Shown piece after piece: positions 61,701 to 64,000 of a DNA stretch of 64,000 nt. The notes below the pieces were generated by a model. It ran no database searches, was not told the DNA's origin, and was given only the letters and a program-made list of their open reading frames with translations. Location of the stretch: contig VZTJ01001437.1 in the NCBI GenBank assembly GCA_013397795.1, positions 593,851-657,850 of the forward strand. The letters are read 5' to 3'. Made by a program: the position numbers and the translations under genes. The DNA is from Orthonyx spaldingii. Its lineage: Eukaryota > Chordata > Aves > Passeriformes > Orthonychidae. Each line of letters begins with the position of its first letter. Position 1 is the stretch's first letter.

Positions 61701-64000
61701 TGATGTTCATTGCAAGATAGCAGAATTCTACTATTTATTCTGGCTGCACTTTAGGATATAATGACAATTTCGTATTTGCTCTTCATTGTGCCACAGCAGA
61801 TCTTACTGCAGGTCAGTTCTCATTATACATTCACTGACAGGACTCACATGGGTTATCTCCCATTCTCTTTCACCACTGTGGCCCCAGTGGTCCCTTGTCA
61901 CCCATTCCCAAACTCATTCAATTTAACCTTTTTAAAACATGGACTCGTTGCTTTGTTCATGCAGCCTGCCCAAGTTACACTAGCACAGCCAAAGAAGATG
62001 GTGAGCTGTAGTGCAGGGGAAGGAAGAAACAGCCAAGAGCAAATCCTCCCAAAGCTCTCACTCCTGTCAAAACCTCTATACCATAACACATGTCCTGAGA
62101 GACAGCTCTTGCAGGCAGGGTTCTGTTGTATGGAACAGATCCCATAAGTCCTGTTGCAGCACGTGTTATGTATAGACCACCTCTTGCATAAACCCTAACT
62201 ACACCCCACTATCCCACCATCCCACTCTCCCTGTCTCAGAGTATCTTCATAAAAAACTGTGGTTCTTCCCCATTTCACAGCAGTTTCTGTGATGGATATG
62301 TGACTTAAGATGTTCCTACGCACAGTTGCTCAGTCCTATCCCTGAGTTGCACTTTGTTGCCCCAGTATGACACTATAAAGAATCTCTGAAGCGATCTAGC
62401 TTAGAATGAAACATCAGCGAAACACGGTAGTAAAAATAACTCAGCATTTCAGTTTATCATGCAGTTCCTCCCTCCAAGTGCTTCTAATGCAAAGATCCTT
62501 AATGTTTCACCAATTCATTCTTTGCTGACATATTCTGTCTGTCAAAATAGACACAAAAAATCCAGCCTTCGTAGAGATTTAAATTTAAAAAAATGTCCAT
62601 CCTTTCCTTTCATGTTTGTTGTTCCTGAAACTGTGGCTATTTGGACTAGTCCATTAAATTCACATCTGGGTTTAGTAATTATTGCCTCCAGCTGCTCCTT
62701 GCCTGCCCCCTGCTAGAAGCTATTATTCCCCCTTTGCACCACAATAATTGTTTATTTGATCACCATTGAAACCAGATCTATCCCTAGAAGAACAATTTGC
62801 TTAAGTACAGCCTGTGGGACCCAAGCGTTCATTGAATTTTGCAACATAAACTGCACAGGAGAAATAATCCACTAAACCATTCACAGTTCATCAGACTTGG
62901 CTTTTTCCCCCTCCTCTTCCAAACAGCTCATATTATTTAGGCCCTTTTTGATAGGGTATCTTCTTGTTCAAGATTTCCTTATTTCTGCTTTACCTTGCTG
63001 AGGCTGCATGAGCTTCTTCCTATCTTTCCTTTCAGTTGCCATTTTCAGCTACCAGGAGATCTAAATACAATTGTAGAAGACACTGGACAAAACCAGTGGT
63101 TTTGGGAAGTATAGTGAAGCAATTCTGTGAGACTCTTTACAAGTTACTTTGATCAGTTCTCCCAGACATAGGAAATCTAAGGCATTATTTATGAAGAATT
63201 AAAGCTGAATTGTAGAAAATTAAGATAAAAATTGTGGGTTCTACATCTGGGTAGTTTTACTTGTAAATACTTATGTATATTTAAAGAAAATAATATAGTT
63301 AAATGAAGGTGAGAAGATAATATAACAGCACTTGCATTCCACAGATTTCTTATGTGTGTGTGGTTTTTTTCCTTTCCATTTTGAAAATTGTCCTTTTAAA
63401 TAAATGAAGATTAAACTAGCTTCTCTGGAAAACTGCTTTCAACTCAAACAATAATTTAAAGTGAAAATTAAATAGAAAAAGATGGTATATTGGTTGGAAG
63501 TTATTTTGCTTCTGTGACTTCCCTAAAGTTAAAATGTTTGAAATCACAGTAATACAGTCAGACAACATAGACCTCATCCTCTAACTGACGGTTTTTTTCT
63601 ACAAGTCTTTGCTTGAAGTCTCATGTGCAGGTCAGGCTGATGATTTAGATGACTTGGTTAACTTCAAAGTGGCAGAATGCCATTCACATCTAAAATCTGC
63701 AGTGATTATTTCTCCACCATCCTCTTAAGCTTCTTCAGTTTTCAGCAGTGTGTCACCTTCTACTTGCTCTGAGCACTCTTTCCTGTATCTGGAAAAATTT
63801 GCTATTCTGTATTTCTCAAAAGGCTGTGTGACTCTGAGAAGTGTGCAATCAGATCATACACACCAATCCTATGAATGCCAGCTTCAAGTGAAACTACCAC
63901 TTGAAATTTCTGCAATATAATTACAGATACTCATTTTATGCTCTAATTTATACATGAAAAACAAGTCATCAAATTGCCTCCTTTGTAGCATTCTGGTGCC
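58704..64000 (-). other. UBR3: UBR3 intron (continues off right edge)
   Basis: No upstream UBR3 exon is visible in these 5.3 kb. It includes an AT palindrome at 60172-60197 and a moderately GC-rich stretch near 59500-59760. The longest open frames here (about 125 codons at 61165 and 61761, plus strand) resemble nothing I know and lie antisense to UBR3. Confidence 0.8.
60172..60197. repeat. Perfect 26-bp AT palindrome
   Basis: ATATATAAATATA and its exact reverse complement meet at 60184/60185. It could extrude as a cruciform and is a typical spot for assembly or polymerase slippage. Confidence 0.9.

Larger units (their letters stand above)
43396..64000 (-). other. UBR3: UBR3 gene, 3' coding part (partial, runs off right edge)
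   Basis: Seven minus-strand exons encode roughly the last 390 residues of UBR3: 58603-58703, 51833-51957, about 48989-49282, 47572-47748, 45791-46000, 44130-44269 and 43396-43513. Known family: UBR3 is a RING-type E3 ubiquitin ligase related to the N-degron recognins UBR1 and UBR2. The UBR box and the RING lie upstream of this part and therefore beyond 64000. What is here is the helical region and the cysteine-rich C-terminal domain, whose counterpart in UBR1 is described as autoinhibitory. Codon phases agree at every junction except the uncertain end of the 49.3-kb exon. Confidence 0.95.

Noticed and set aside
61165..62147. Two plus-strand frames of 125 and 128 codons
   Set aside because: Antisense within a UBR3 intron, low similarity to anything known, composition like the surrounding intron.
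58704..64000. Search for the next upstream UBR3 exon (human RLYSIDSEYNPW region)
   Set aside because: No matching minus-strand sequence found before the edge, so it is probably beyond 64000.
1..64000. CRISPR arrays, bacterial operons, tRNA or rRNA genes, integrated viral genes
   Set aside because: No regularly spaced repeats with unique spacers, no cloverleaf with A and B boxes, no retroviral motifs. The window reads as ordinary avian nuclear DNA.

Overview
This is a gene-poor, AT-rich stretch of vertebrate nuclear DNA with long introns, almost certainly from a bird. The main evidence for a bird is the repeat content: every interspersed repeat I can recognise is a CR1-type LINE, either a ~0.9 kb degraded 3' piece (14340-15236) or short tails carrying the typical CR1 'GGAAGGGACC / ATTCTGTGAT' end. 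I see no Alu, L1, B1 or recognisable LTR element. CR1 also occurs in turtles and crocodilians, so 'bird' is an inference. I could not identify the species.

Two genes are supported, both transcribed on the minus strand and both running off an edge. On the left (1-5158) are three early coding exons of MYO3B (class IIIB myosin), encoding the N-terminal half of its protein-kinase domain. They join in phase with consensus splice sites and the gene continues past position 1. On the right (43396-64000) are the last seven coding exons of UBR3, an E3 ubiquitin ligase of the N-recognin family, ending in a clear stop codon. The rest of UBR3, including its UBR box and RING domain, lies beyond 64000. UBR3 followed head-to-tail by MYO3B is the order known from the human genome, so this is conserved synteny. 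Comparisons with human proteins here are from memory, not from an alignment run.

The ~38 kb between the two coding sequences (5159-43395) contains the putative UBR3 3' UTR (about 41.1-43.4 kb), a strong CpG island at about 32.43-33.01 kb that is the best promoter candidate (for MYO3B, an unannotated RNA, or both), a degraded CR1 element, a 22-bp purine-only minisatellite with one ambiguous base (N at 24437), and a CpG-poor GC-rich patch near 20.5 kb. I see no other protein-coding gene, tRNA, rRNA, CRISPR array or intact mobile element.

No new multi-gene system is visible. The items most worth a second look are: the CpG island with a palindromic YY1-like site and two minus-strand splice donors; a possible split-ATG first coding exon for MYO3B at 5947; an unusually diverged UBR3 exon (about 48989-49282) whose 3' boundary is hard to place; a (CAT)7 repeat touching the UBR3 stop codon; and G-rich tracts in a UBR3 intron.
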